Origin: JABDBE01 sp963832245
GTDB lineage: Bacteria; Acidobacteriota; Terriglobia; Terriglobales; Acidobacteriaceae
Direction: 5' to 3'
Assembly (NCBI GenBank): GCA_963832245.1
Contig: CAWHTG010000004.1
Span: 1,054,001-1,118,000 of the forward strand
DNA: 64,000 nt
Part shown: piece after piece, positions 9,276 through 17,570 of the stretch
Layout of the letters: each line of letters begins with the position of its first letter
Numbering within the stretch: the first letter of the stretch is position 1
Program-made: the position numbers and the translations under genes
The notes under the pieces: generated by a model
Database searches by the model: none
What the model was told of the DNA's origin: nothing
Seen by the model: the letters and a program-made list of their open reading frames with translations, nothing else

Positions 9276-9776
9276 GTGTGGCACTTGAGAATGTCAGAAT
9301 CTCTCCCCCTTTTAGGCCAGGATCATTTCGTGTTGGAGCCGAAACTCGACGTTCCAGATGCTACGAAAATGAGGCCAACCTCGAATCAGCCTCGTGTATT
9401 ACTTGCCGACGATCATCGGCCAATCATCGAACGTGTGACCGCACTTTTGGAGTCCAGCTTCGAAATTGTGGGTACCGTCGGCAATGGGGCCGACCTTGTT
9501 GCGGAAGCTCAGAAACTTCAGCCAGACCTGATCGTGTTGGACATATCCATGCCTGGTCTCACGGGAATCGAGGCAGCGCGCCAACTTCGTGAAGCTGGAT
9601 CCACCGCGAAGGTTGTCTTCCTTACGGTGCATGAACGAGTTGAGTTCGTTAACGCCTGCTTAGCCGAAGGTGCGCTGGGTTATGTTGTCAAGTCTAGGAT
9701 GGCAGTGGATTTGATTCCCGCCATACGAGAGGCCCTCTCTGGACATCGGTTTATTTCGCCTCCAGTCTCACGGTGA
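9276..9776 (+). CDS. Receiver-only response regulator
   Basis: Up to 166 residues, starting at GTG 9276 or more likely ATG 9291. The receiver domain begins at RVLLADDHRP and has the phospho-acceptor Asp89 in VLDISMP and the switch Lys in YVVKSR. The protein stops right after the receiver domain (FISPPVSR), so it has no DNA-binding output domain. It could act as a phosphate sink or protein-protein switch in the kinase system just upstream, or be a truncated NarL-type gene; the sequence after the stop shows no helix-turn-helix in any frame. A second, 5'-truncated copy of the last 86 codons lies at 12934-13191. Confidence 0.8.
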   Translation: MWHLRMSESLPLLGQDHFVLEPKLDVPDATKMRPTSNQPRVLLADDHRPIIERVTALLESSFEIVGTVGNGADLVAEAQKLQPDLIVLDISMPGLTGIEAARQLREAGSTAKVVFLTVHERVEFVNACLAEGALGYVVKSRMAVDLIPAIREALSGHRFISPPVSR

Positions 9777-9799
9777 TGTGCGCCTATTCGGATTTTTCG
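9519..9799 (+). repeat. Direct repeat, copy 1 (receiver gene 3' end)
   Basis: Bases 9519-9799 match 12934-13213 at an offset of 3415 bases, with about 95% identity over the coding part. The match begins abruptly at CAGCCAGACCTG and runs about 20 bases past the stop codon. Confidence 0.9.
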
Positions 9800-9943
9800 T
9801 CTCCCGTGGCAGGATCAAGATTATCGAGGGAAATCTGCTAAATGCGTCCGAGCTCGATGGCACAATCCGAGGACACAGCGCAGTTCTGTCGGCGTTTGGC
9901 CGCTCGACCTCCGAGAGGAAGAGGCGCCAGTTCCTGAATTGAT

Positions 9944-10204
9944 TTGAGCCTGCAACTGCGAACCTTCCATCGGTCGCACAACTTGGTTCGTGCTGCTTCG
10001 ATGATTTCCTGCAACGGCCAGCGCGATCGGCTGAAGGTCCTCGTCTGGGACGGAAGCGGCCTCTGGGTCTGTGCCAAGAGGTTAGAGAAAGGGCGTTTTA
10101 CCCGGCCGCAATCCGGTGATGTGCAGGGCAAGGTCATCCTGAGTCACGAAGAGCTGTCCTTATTATTAAGTGGGATCGACCTAGCCAAAACCAAGCACGA
10201 TTAA
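9944..10204 (+). pseudogene. IS66 accessory gene tnpB (Orf2), 5'-truncated remnant
   Basis: The 86-codon frame ends in sequence typical of IS66 Orf2/TnpB: QRDRLKVLVWDGSGLWV, then KRLEKGRF, and HEELSLLLSGIDL at the C-terminus. Recognisable similarity begins only around base 10009. The N-terminal portion of the protein, including the usual DMRKGF motif, is missing, as are tnpA and the large tnpC transposase. It is therefore a decayed fragment of an insertion sequence. It sits between the receiver-only regulator and the Ser/Thr kinase gene. Confidence 0.75.
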
Positions 10205-10463
10205 AGCGAATCACCCGCGCGGTCGCGCATGGCAACCTGCCCTCGAATCGATCTGATAGAAGTTTATCGACTAGTCGAGTGGAAATCTTATGACTAGGGC
10301 GCACCTCCATCTGTGTAATGTGGAAACGACAAGGTGTACCGATTTCACCCCCCTCAATAACCACCCCCCAACACTCAATGACAGGAGGGGGGCGCTCTGA
10401 GACTCCTTCCTTCCCTCCTCCCCTGGTCTCGTTGACTTGCCCATTTCCGAGACGTAAGATTCG
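10205..10463. other. Kinase upstream region with C-rich/G-rich inverted tracts
   Basis: No gene. A run of C at 10364-10371 is followed by a G run at 10384-10392, which could pair as a hairpin, and then by a pyrimidine-rich stretch at 10400-10432. No promoter match is clear. It may hold the promoter of the Ser/Thr kinase gene. Confidence 0.3.
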
Positions 10464-12872
10464 GTGCCAGTGATCGGCCAGACCATCTCGCACTACCGCA
10501 TCATCGAGATGCTGGGCGGTGGCGGGATGGGTGTGGTCTACAAGGCCGAGGACACCGACCTCGGTCGCTTTGTCGCCCTGAAATTCCTCCCTGAAGACCT
10601 AGCCCGAGACCCGCAGGCGCTGGAACGGTTCCGTCGCGAAGCCCGAGCAGCTTCAGCTTTGAACCACCCGAATATCTGCACGATCTACGAGATTGGCAAA
10701 CACGGTGACCAGTCCTTTATCGCCATGGAATTTCTCGATGGCGCAACACTGAAGCACCTTGTTGCAGGGAAACCCCTTGAGGCCGATTTCTTAGTGGCTC
10801 TCGCGATTGAGATCGCCGACGCACTGGATGCCGCCCATTCGAAGGGAATCGTTCATCGCGACATTAAGCCTGCCAACATTTTTGTCACCGAGCGGGGGCG
10901 CGCCAAGATTCTGGATTTTGGTTTGGCGAAAGTCACGCCGAAACCGGAGAACGTTGACATGAGCGCCCCGACCATCGAATCCGAGGAACGCCTGACGAGT
11001 CCTGGTTCGACGCTCGGCACGGTCGCATACATGTCGCCAGAGCAGGTCCAGGGAAAGGAATTGGATGCCCGAACCGACCTGTTCTCGTTCGGCGCTGTCC
11101 TTTACGAAATGTGCACAGGCTCACTCCCATTTCGTGGCGACACTTCGGGACTGATCTTTGACTCGATTCTCAATCGAGCGCCAGCGCCAGTAATCCGATT
11201 GAATCCTGACGTGCCGCTGAAGCTGGAAGAGATCATTGGCAAAGCGCTGGAAAAGGACCGCGAGGTCCGGTATCAACACGCATCCGACATCAAGGCTGAT
11301 CTCAAGCGTCTGAAGCGCGACACGGAAACGGGAAAATCTGTGGCTGTACCGAGAGGTACAGCAACCCCCCGCTGGTCACGGCGGTCGATGTTGATGGCTG
11401 CGATAGCTTTCGTGCCTGTCATCGCAGTTATTACCGCAGCAACTTTCTATTTCGGCAGCAGCAATCGCACGGGCATCAACTCAGTTGCTGTACTGCCCTT
11501 TGCCAACGCCAGTGCCGATCCGTCCATGGAATACCTGAGCGATGGCATTACGGAGGGCATCATCGACAGGCTGTCGGGGCTCCCGAATGTGAAAGTGATC
11601 TCGCGCACGTCCGCCTTCCGCTACAAGCGGCGTGACATCGAGCCGCAGAAGGTGGCGAAAGAGCTTGGCGTCGACGCTTTAGTCACGGGCAGAGTCGTCC
11701 AGCGTGGCGACGACCTCTCGGTAAGCGCCGAACTAGTGGACGCACGCGAGGACAAACAGCTTTGGGGCGAACAGTACAGCCGGAAGCTCACGGAGGTTGT
11801 TTCAATCCAACAGGAAATCGCCACTGCCATATCCGGGAGCTTGCGGGTACGGCTGACAAGCGAAGAAAAGACACGTTTGGCGAAGTCGCCCGCGACAAAT
11901 CCTGAGGCTTATCAGCTTTATTTGAAGGGTAGGTATCACGCGAATCAAACAACAGCGGCAGGGCTAAGGAAGGGTATCGAATATTTCCAGCAAGCGATCG
12001 ACCAAGACCCCAGCTATGCTCTGGCCTACGCGGGTCTCGCTGATTCTTACTCTGCGCTTGGAAGCGGATGGATCAACCTACCCCCGACCGACAGTTTTCC
12101 AAAGGCGGAGGAGGCGGCGCTGAAAGCGCTGCAACTAGATGACACGCTCGCCGAGGCACATGCCGCATTAGCATATGCTGAGTTCTTCGACTGGGACTGG
12201 CCAAGTGCAGAGCGAGAGTTCAAGAGGGCGATCGAGCTAAACCCGAACAGTGCGCTCTCCCATGCTCGGTATGCGGAATGCCTGAAAACGAGACTGCGAC
12301 TCAACGAAAGCATTGCCGAGGCGCAACGAGCACAAGAGCTTGACCCGCTGTCACCGGATATAGTTTCCCAACAGGGGAATGTCGATTTCGTAGCGCGACG
12401 ATTCGATGAGTCTATTGCTCAATTCCAGAAGGCGCTCGACCTCAATCCAAACCTTCCGGTGGCACGTGCCATGATAGGTTTGGCAGACGCGATGAAGCGC
12501 ATGTATCCGCAAGCCCTTGCCGAATACGACAAGATTGCCGATCAGGACAAAGTCACAGCAGCAGGGAACCAGTTCGTTGCTGGCACGCTTGGCTGGGTTT
12601 GCGCTGTCTCGGGCAGGCGGACTGATGCGCTGAAGATCGTCCGAGAATTCAAGGATTTGTCCGCGCACGCTTATGTCGATTTCTATTGGTCTGGCGCAAT
12701 TTATGCGGGGCTCGGCGACAAGGATGAGGCGTTCCGTTTACTTGAAAGGAGTTACAAAGAGCATGCCGCTACCATGCCCTATCTCGCAGTAGACCCGTTC
12801 TGGTCCGGGATGCGCTCCGACCCCCGTTTTGCCGACCTGCTGCGCCGGGTGCGGCTGCCGCAGCCGGAATGA
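10464..12872 (+). CDS. Ser/Thr protein kinase with TolB-like and TPR regions
   Basis: An 802-residue PknB-type kinase. The cytoplasmic kinase domain (about 10-275) has the glycine loop LGGGGMGVVYKA, ATP-binding Lys40 (VALKF), catalytic HRDIKPAN near 131 and DFGLAK. One membrane helix follows at about 308-330. The extracytoplasmic part begins with a TolB/FlgO-like segment (SVAVLPFANASAD, to about 450) and continues with TPR-like repeats to the C-terminus. This architecture is common in Acidobacteriota. The start is GTG at 10464 with only a weak GAGACGTAAG upstream. It stands alone between an IS66 remnant and a truncated receiver gene. Substrate and signal are unknown. Confidence 0.9.
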   Translation: MPVIGQTISHYRIIEMLGGGGMGVVYKAEDTDLGRFVALKFLPEDLARDPQALERFRREARAASALNHPNICTIYEIGKHGDQSFIAMEFLDGATLKHLVAGKPLEADFLVALAIEIADALDAAHSKGIVHRDIKPANIFVTERGRAKILDFGLAKVTPKPENVDMSAPTIESEERLTSPGSTLGTVAYMSPEQVQGKELDARTDLFSFGAVLYEMCTGSLPFRGDTSGLIFDSILNRAPAPVIRLNPDVPLKLEEIIGKALEKDREVRYQHASDIKADLKRLKRDTETGKSVAVPRGTATPRWSRRSMLMAAIAFVPVIAVITAATFYFGSSNRTGINSVAVLPFANASADPSMEYLSDGITEGIIDRLSGLPNVKVISRTSAFRYKRRDIEPQKVAKELGVDALVTGRVVQRGDDLSVSAELVDAREDKQLWGEQYSRKLTEVVSIQQEIATAISGSLRVRLTSEEKTRLAKSPATNPEAYQLYLKGRYHANQTTAAGLRKGIEYFQQAIDQDPSYALAYAGLADSYSALGSGWINLPPTDSFPKAEEAALKALQLDDTLAEAHAALAYAEFFDWDWPSAEREFKRAIELNPNSALSHARYAECLKTRLRLNESIAEAQRAQELDPLSPDIVSQQGNVDFVARRFDESIAQFQKALDLNPNLPVARAMIGLADAMKRMYPQALAEYDKIADQDKVTAAGNQFVAGTLGWVCAVSGRRTDALKIVREFKDLSAHAYVDFYWSGAIYAGLGDKDEAFRLLERSYKEHAATMPYLAVDPFWSGMRSDPRFADLLRRVRLPQPE

Positions 12873-12912
12873 TGCAAGGTTATAAGACACATATCCTTTC
12901 GCACAACAGAAA

Positions 12913-12929
12913 TTCTCAACTGTTGAGAA
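12913..12929. repeat. 17-base palindrome at duplication edge
   Basis: TTCTCAACTGTTGAGAA is a perfect palindrome around a single T. It lies 41 bases after the kinase stop and four bases before the duplicated receiver sequence starts. It may be a short terminator hairpin or a recombination footprint. Confidence 0.4.
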
Positions 12930-12933
12930 CAGG

Positions 12934-13191
12934 CAGCCAGACCTGATCGTGTTGGACATATCCATGCCTGGTCTCACGGGAATCGAAGCGGCGCGCCAAC
13001 TTCGTGAAGCTGGATCCACTGCGAAGATTGTCTTCCTTACGGTGCATGAACGTGTTGAGTTTGTTCATGCCTGCTTAGCTGAAGGTGCGCTCGGTTATGT
13101 TGTCAAGTCTCGGATGGCAGTGGATTTGATTCCCGCCATACGAGAGGCCCTGTCTGGACATCGGTTCATTTCGCCTCCAGTCTCACGGTGA
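12934..13191 (+). pseudogene. Truncated duplicate of the receiver-only regulator
   Basis: This encodes the last 86 codons of the gene at 9276-9776, including the phospho-acceptor Asp in DISMPGLTGIEA and YVVKSR, but lacks the first half of the receiver fold with its acidic pocket. A GTG at 12949 opens the frame but no complete domain results. Of 12 codons that differ from the intact copy, ten are synonymous and two change the residue (Val to Ile, Asn to His). That pattern means the two sequences diverged while both were translated and selected, so the truncation is recent relative to the duplication. Confidence 0.8.
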
Positions 13192-13213
13192 TGTGCGCCT
13201 GTTCGGATTCGTC
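12934..13213 (+). repeat. Direct repeat, copy 2
   Basis: Partner of 9519-9799 at an offset of 3415 bases. The pair flanks the IS66 remnant and the Ser/Thr kinase gene, so recombination between the repeats would delete both. Confidence 0.9.
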
Positions 13214-13413
13214 TTTCCGTCGCCCGGTGATCTTATTCGAGACGAACTGCAGTTTCCGCCATGCGATACTCTACCTTGGAAAGCTGCGCCGAAAGCACCG
13301 ACAAGCATCCGTGTTGTCCGAAGCGATGGATTGTCAGTTAAACTCCGACAGAACAACTGCTGTTATCGAGAGCCAATCCGTCCGTTGTTGTGAGCAGCTA
13401 TTATGGAGGCCGG

Positions 13414-14396
13414 ATGCGACACTTGATTTCTGCCAGCTCGCGTAGCTTGCCTTGGCGCAATTTATTCCTTGCCTTTGGGTCGTGGCTGATATTCGTCATG
13501 GCTCTTCCGATCGGCGCGGCGCAGACAAAAAGCGGTCAGGGGATTGCAGGGGCAGCACGGGAACTGCCTGAGACAGAAAGGGCGCTACGATCCAACGGTT
13601 CAATCGGGTCGCCTGGACGACCTTCGTTGGCCAGACTTCTCTGACTATCGCGCCGATGTTGACAATTTCTATCGTCCTTCGGGATATGCGTTGACGTGGA
13701 TTCATGCGAACGCTCCGACAAAGCGCGTACGAGAGATGGTTGAGATACTCCGGAGGGCCGACGCAGAAGGTCTCAATCCGGAAGACTACGACGGGCCCCG
13801 GTGGGTGGAGCGGTTCGCTCAATTGGAAAGCTCGCACAGTCCCGAGGGCGAAGCCCGATTCGATGTTGCCTTGACGGTGTGCGCGATGCGGTACATCTCC
13901 GATGTCCGTATCGGCAGGATTAACCCGGAGCACTTCCAATTCGGCCTGGACTGTCCAACACAAGAAACTCAATCTGCCGAGCTTCCTGCGGGAACTCGTT
14001 TCCGAGCAGACTGGCCTCGAAGCACGGTGGCCAGCATCGAGCCTCCGTTCGCGCAATACAAGGCGACTCGCCAAGCTTTGCTCAGGTGTATGGAGTTGGC
14101 GAAAGAAGACGATGGCGAAAAGTTGCCAGAGCCACCGGGCATCCTGTTCGCAGGAGGTCATACGAAGGGATTTCGCGGCTTGCAAGCCGGCTGCGACTGA
14201 TCGGTGATTTGCCGCGGGATGCGGTCATCCCGGCCGACTCAAAAGTATATGTGGGGCCGCTGGTCGACGCGGTCAAGCGATTTCAAGAACGCCACGGCCT
14301 CACCCCCAACGGATACCTGACGGTAGACACAGTCGAGCAACTTAACGTTCCCTTGGCGGGCCCCGCTAAGCGACAAGAGTTTTCCCGTAGCCCATG
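13414..14396 (+). pseudogene. L,D-transpeptidase (YcbB-type), frameshifted and lacking the catalytic domain
   Basis: Three frame segments assemble into one ancestral gene. First is a signal peptide (from ATG 13414, preceded by GGAGG, through FVMALPIGAAQ). After a shift near 13595-13620 comes the scaffold domain of YcbB-like L,D-transpeptidases (LRWPDFSDYRADVDNFY, DAEGLNPEDYDGPRW). After a second shift near 14130-14165 comes the end of that domain (LRLIGDLP) and a peptidoglycan-binding motif (VDAVKRFQERHGL, at 14266-14304). The gene ends at 14396 before any YkuD catalytic domain with its SHGC-type motif. It is therefore inactive as a cell-wall cross-linking enzyme. The loss of the 3' half may mark the left boundary of the phage-like block. 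Confidence 0.75.
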
Positions 14397-14594
14397 ACCC
14401 CAGCCCATGATTGCTCCGCCTTGCACGTATTTGCAGGTATTTGGCAGTCTCCCGCAAACCGTTTAAGTAGCTGTAGGTTGAGGTTGAACTAGGTCTGAAA
14501 ATGCTGCGCCCTGCGATTCGGCATACTGCGGACGGCTGCCCGGGCGAATTGCATTCCGGGCCTTCCCACGAACCAGTCTCCTACGCTTCTCTAA

Positions 14595-14843
14595 CTAAGG
14601 AGAACAAAAGCTTTTCTTACGCTCATGCACTCCAGCGTGGCACGCGGCGCAGAGCGTAATCAGGTTCTCCTCTGTATCATCTCCGGACTGGCTGCGGAAT
14701 TGTTTGTGGTGAACCTCAAGATTTAACATGTTGCCGCAGAATTGGCATCTCCAGCCATCCCGCCGCAGTACCTTGCTGCGAATCGCTTCGTACAACTCGG
14801 GATCAAGCCGCAGAGCGGGCTGCTTTGGCTGCAGTCGATTCAA
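14595..14843 (-). CDS. HNH endonuclease
   Basis: An 82-residue small nuclease, last gene of a five-gene leftward operon. The HNH fold is clear: LRRDGWRCQFCG, then LEVHHKQFRSQSG, NLITLCAACHAGVH, with two CxxC pairs for structural zinc and the His-His catalytic pair. The start is TTG at 14843, which overlaps the TGA of the upstream gene (TTGA), implying translational coupling. HNH proteins this size often accompany phage terminases and nick DNA at packaging; here the terminase is 3.7 kb away on the other arm of the same block. Restriction-like or homing roles are also possible. Confidence 0.85.
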   Translation of the reverse strand: MNRLQPKQPALRLDPELYEAIRSKVLRRDGWRCQFCGNMLNLEVHHKQFRSQSGDDTEENLITLCAACHAGVHERKKSFCSP

Positions 14844-15538
14844 GACACCCTCTGAGTTGCGCGCCGCAGGAACGTTTGTCGTTCGTGGCCGGGGAGAAAC
14901 TTGAAAAATCGCTCGATTGATTCTAAGAGGATGCCGGAGTTTCCCTTCTCCAGATTTGCGCCGGCCAGAAAATCCGCGCAGATCATTTCTAAGCAGTAGC
15001 CCCGAGATTTATCAGTTCCAAGCATCAGCGCCGCCGTTTCAATCGCCTGCTCAATCACCGGAATCTGGCTCTTGTACAGTTTGAAGTAAACGATCTCCCA
15101 GGGTTCCGTTTCTTTTCCTGTCAGTTCCTTCTCCACCTCCCGCTTAAACTCCTCCTTCGGCATTTCCCGGGCTTTCTGCAACCAAGTTGCACAATCAAAG
15201 CCCTCCCGGTCCCTCCGCGCCACTTTCGCCAGCTCCAGGCCCTTACTCCATCCGACTTCTTTCAGTTCCTTCCTCGCCTGTGGCGGTAGGTGTTCGTGGA
15301 TGCTCATCAGGTAGTACGCCTTCCTTCTTGATTCCGGGAACCGCCGTTCCAGGAATTCATCGAACGATTTTAGGCTCTCCAGCCGCCAGTACTGTCCCGC
15401 CCGCGCTTCGCACAAGTACCGCCCGAGGTCGACAAAGCATGTATCACGCTCTGCTTCCTTCTGCTTCTCCCACGCCAGAATCTCGTCGATTTTCGTGAGC
15501 ACGAACATCGCTCGTCGACGATTGAGCTTGGGCAACAT
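14840..15538 (-). CDS. Phage-type protein of unknown function
   Basis: A 232-residue soluble, charged, mostly helical protein. I start it at the ATG at 15538, with AGGAA upstream; the longer frame would run back into the nuclease gene. The N-terminal half (LAWEKQKEAERDTCFVDLG, YLCEARAGQYW, SFDEFLERRFPESRRKAYY) resembles the lysis-unrelated helical proteins found beside phage recombination genes, but I cannot name a family. It lies between the PD-(D/E)XK nuclease (10 bases upstream) and the HNH gene (four-base overlap), so it should work with them in DNA processing. This is inference from position only. Confidence 0.65.
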   Translation of the reverse strand: MLPKLNRRRAMFVLTKIDEILAWEKQKEAERDTCFVDLGRYLCEARAGQYWRLESLKSFDEFLERRFPESRRKAYYLMSIHEHLPPQARKELKEVGWSKGLELAKVARRDREGFDCATWLQKAREMPKEEFKREVEKELTGKETEPWEIVYFKLYKSQIPVIEQAIETAALMLGTDKSRGYCLEMICADFLAGANLEKGNSGILLESIERFFKFLPGHERQTFLRRATQRVS

Positions 15539-15548
15539 GGGTAGATTC

Positions 15549-16352
15549 CTAGTACGTAAGCTCGTCAAGCCAACCAAGGTTTTCTGCTCCTGGCCGTCGT
15601 ACGAGAGCAATGTTGATCAATTCCGGTTTCTCCAGGCAAAGTCCGACGTAGGGACAGCTACTGCATGGGTTTTGGGGGAAGCGGATGCCGCTGTGGGGCA
15701 GAAACTGTGCGGACTCGACACGACGGATCGTGTCTTCCACGAGCTGGCCAAATTCCGCGCGTTGCTCATCGGTGATTGCGGTCCGCAGGTACTGTACTTC
15801 GACCAGGCGTTTGCGGACGAAGACCACCTGAGCGACTTCAGAAATTCCAGTCATCCAGGAATAGCAAACAAGTTGCGGATCCAGAGCCAGCAGGCCGTCT
15901 GGTTCCTCGGGATAGCGACTGGAGGTCGTCTTCCACTCCAGCAGGCAGCACGTGCCATCCAGTTTCCCGATTGCATCGACATAGGCCACAAAGTCATTCT
16001 TTTCCGAGACTGTCCGTGTGAACTTGATCTGCAGGTTTCGTCGAGGCTGGCGAATGCGAATGCGGTCGTCTTGGCAGAACCGGTCCAGGAGCTGAATTCC
16101 TTGCTGCAGCATCCGGTCCCAGGTATCGCCGTTCGAGTACCGGAGGCCTTGATTCTTACAGGCTGTCCATTCGCGAAACAGAACGGCCGCTGTATCTTCG
16201 CGCAGGAAGTAGGCGGTCAGGGCTCGCTCGAAGGCTCGCCCAAAAAGCATGGCGGCGCGGGTGTCCTTCTCCTGCCAGCCATCGAGGTAGCGATGGCGAT
16301 AGCGCCGCGGGCAGGTCAGGTACTGGCTGATTTGGGTGTAGCTGTAGGTCAT
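15549..16352 (-). CDS. PD-(D/E)XK nuclease (RecB/Cas4-like, Fe-S type)
   Basis: A 267-residue nuclease of the PDDEXK_1 type. It opens with SYTQISQYLTCPRRYRHRY, in which the Cys is the first of four cluster ligands, has a conserved GRAFERAL helix, the catalytic core as DAIGKLDG followed by LLEWKTTSS (Asp, then Glu-x-Lys), a QLVCYSW motif, and ends with CSSCPYVGLC, the other three Cys. That arrangement matches Cas4/AddB-like exonucleases with a 4Fe-4S cluster. No cas genes are near. In a phage context such enzymes resect DNA ends for an annealing protein, and a candidate annealing protein lies two genes upstream. It overlaps the upstream gene by ATGA. Confidence 0.85.
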   Translation of the reverse strand: MTYSYTQISQYLTCPRRYRHRYLDGWQEKDTRAAMLFGRAFERALTAYFLREDTAAVLFREWTACKNQGLRYSNGDTWDRMLQQGIQLLDRFCQDDRIRIRQPRRNLQIKFTRTVSEKNDFVAYVDAIGKLDGTCCLLEWKTTSSRYPEEPDGLLALDPQLVCYSWMTGISEVAQVVFVRKRLVEVQYLRTAITDEQRAEFGQLVEDTIRRVESAQFLPHSGIRFPQNPCSSCPYVGLCLEKPELINIALVRRPGAENLGWLDELTY

Positions 16353-16786
16353 CGCGCCACCTCCGCCTTAACGTGATCTTGTGACGCGGTCGGCAGTTCT
16401 CCCCATTGATTGTTCGGGGCGAAGCCGTCCAAGTTGAGCAGGGAAGTGCCATTTACGACAGCGTGTCTGATCTTGACCACGCCGCGAAGTCCGACCAGGT
16501 TCTTCTCGTCGATCTCATCGCGTCCGAGCGATTCGGCGTCATAACCAAAGTCGCGGAGGAACCAGCTGAGTTTCCACAGCGCCTTCGAAGTGCAGTAGAG
16601 ATGTCCTGAAATAGAGTGTCCGGTCCTCTCCTTCGGCTCAATGACCGCGAAGCACACAATGTAGAACGGTTTCTGCGCGTGCCAGCGATACTTGGCTCGC
16701 GTCACCCGGACCAGATACAGACCATCCGGGACTTCGTTCTCGGCAGAACGATCGGCCTCGTGTAACCCTTGGATGCGGCGTCTCAC
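16349..16786 (-). CDS. Phage-type protein of unknown function (possible ssDNA-binding)
   Basis: A 145-residue soluble protein with an N-terminal part rich in beta-strand pattern (VPDGLYLVRVTRAKYRW, FYIVCFAVIEPKER, GHSISGHLYCTSKALWKL) followed by charged sequence. The opening is what one expects of the DUF669-like or single-strand-binding-like proteins placed between phage annealing proteins and nucleases, but I cannot confirm the family. It overlaps both neighbours by four bases, so translation is coupled to the proposed annealing protein upstream and the nuclease downstream. Confidence 0.6.
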   Translation of the reverse strand: MRRRIQGLHEADRSAENEVPDGLYLVRVTRAKYRWHAQKPFYIVCFAVIEPKERTGHSISGHLYCTSKALWKLSWFLRDFGYDAESLGRDEIDEKNLVGLRGVVKIRHAVVNGTSLLNLDGFAPNNQWGELPTASQDHVKAEVAR

Positions 16787-17550
16787 GCGGCACCTTCTTT
16801 CGCGCCGAGATAGCTGTTGAGCTGGCAGAGGAGGGCATTGCGATCTTTTTCGGCCCAGTCGGCCAAGTAAGCGACGAAGTTTTCGACCTGTTCGCGAGTA
16901 GCTTCGCGAAGGGTTTTCACACCGCAGAAATCGATGGCGTAGGACTTGACCAGCGTGGCGTCGAGTTGATGCTGGCGAATCAGTTGACAGAGACGATCGC
17001 GGACCGTGCGACCGCCGTAACCGTTCCCATTTGCAGGCTGGGGTGTTTGTCTCGGTTCACGGGACGACTCGGCTTGGCGATTGAACGTGCCGATCTCCTC
17101 GACCGAGCAGGTGCCGATGCCGTAGGCTTTGCGCAGGGCCCGGTTGACGGCTCGAGTTTCGGCAATGCGCATTTCGGCGCCATGGACCAGCGGAGAAACG
17201 TTGGACGGGTCGGCGTCACCATAGCCGACAAAGTTCTTCGATCCTGACTTCCGGACCGTTGCCTTGAAGACCCAACGACCTTCGCCGGGATTGGAAACGC
17301 TTTCTGCCAATTCCGTCTTTATGCCTTCGCACCGCCTCCGCTCGGCAACCCGCAGCAACCCGGAGTGAGTGACGTACCACCTTCCGTCCAGCATGAGTAT
17401 TTCGCCACTTTGCACCGAAAGGAGGAGGGTACGGCTTAGCTCGCGAAGGACCAACAGTTGTAAATTAGTGACTTGAGGGTAAAGTTTCTTGACTGCGCGG
17501 AGATTGTCACGTGTTAGCTTTGCCTTAGGCCCGGCACGAAAAGTTCTCAT
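16783..17550 (-). CDS. Possible single-strand annealing protein (Rad52/DdrA-like)
   Basis: A 255-residue protein, first gene of the leftward operon. The core pattern WVFKATVRKSG, GYGDADPSN, and AEMRIAETRAVNRALRKAYG followed by IG resembles the helix of Rad52/DdrA/Sak-type annealing proteins, in which an (A)ETRA-x3-ALR motif follows a small beta-sheet. The C-terminal 90 residues form a helical tail (TVRDRLCQLIRQH, ATREQVENFVAYLAD). With a PD-(D/E)XK nuclease two genes on, this would make a phage-type annealing/exonuclease pair. The family call is a motif-level inference. GGAGG lies eight bases before the ATG, and a promoter with phased GATATC sites lies just upstream. Confidence 0.6.
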   Translation of the reverse strand: MRTFRAGPKAKLTRDNLRAVKKLYPQVTNLQLLVLRELSRTLLLSVQSGEILMLDGRWYVTHSGLLRVAERRRCEGIKTELAESVSNPGEGRWVFKATVRKSGSKNFVGYGDADPSNVSPLVHGAEMRIAETRAVNRALRKAYGIGTCSVEEIGTFNRQAESSREPRQTPQPANGNGYGGRTVRDRLCQLIRQHQLDATLVKSYAIDFCGVKTLREATREQVENFVAYLADWAEKDRNALLCQLNSYLGAKEGAA

Positions 17551-17570
17551 GGTGTCATGCCTCCGTGGAG

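Noticed and set aside
15549..16352. Cas4 of a CRISPR system
   Set aside because: No other cas gene and no repeat-spacer array in the window; the gene belongs to a phage-type operon.
15495..16376. 293-codon plus-strand frame opposite the PD-(D/E)XK nuclease
   Set aside because: The minus-strand gene has Fe-S ligands, the catalytic core and coupled overlaps; no domain is seen on the plus strand.
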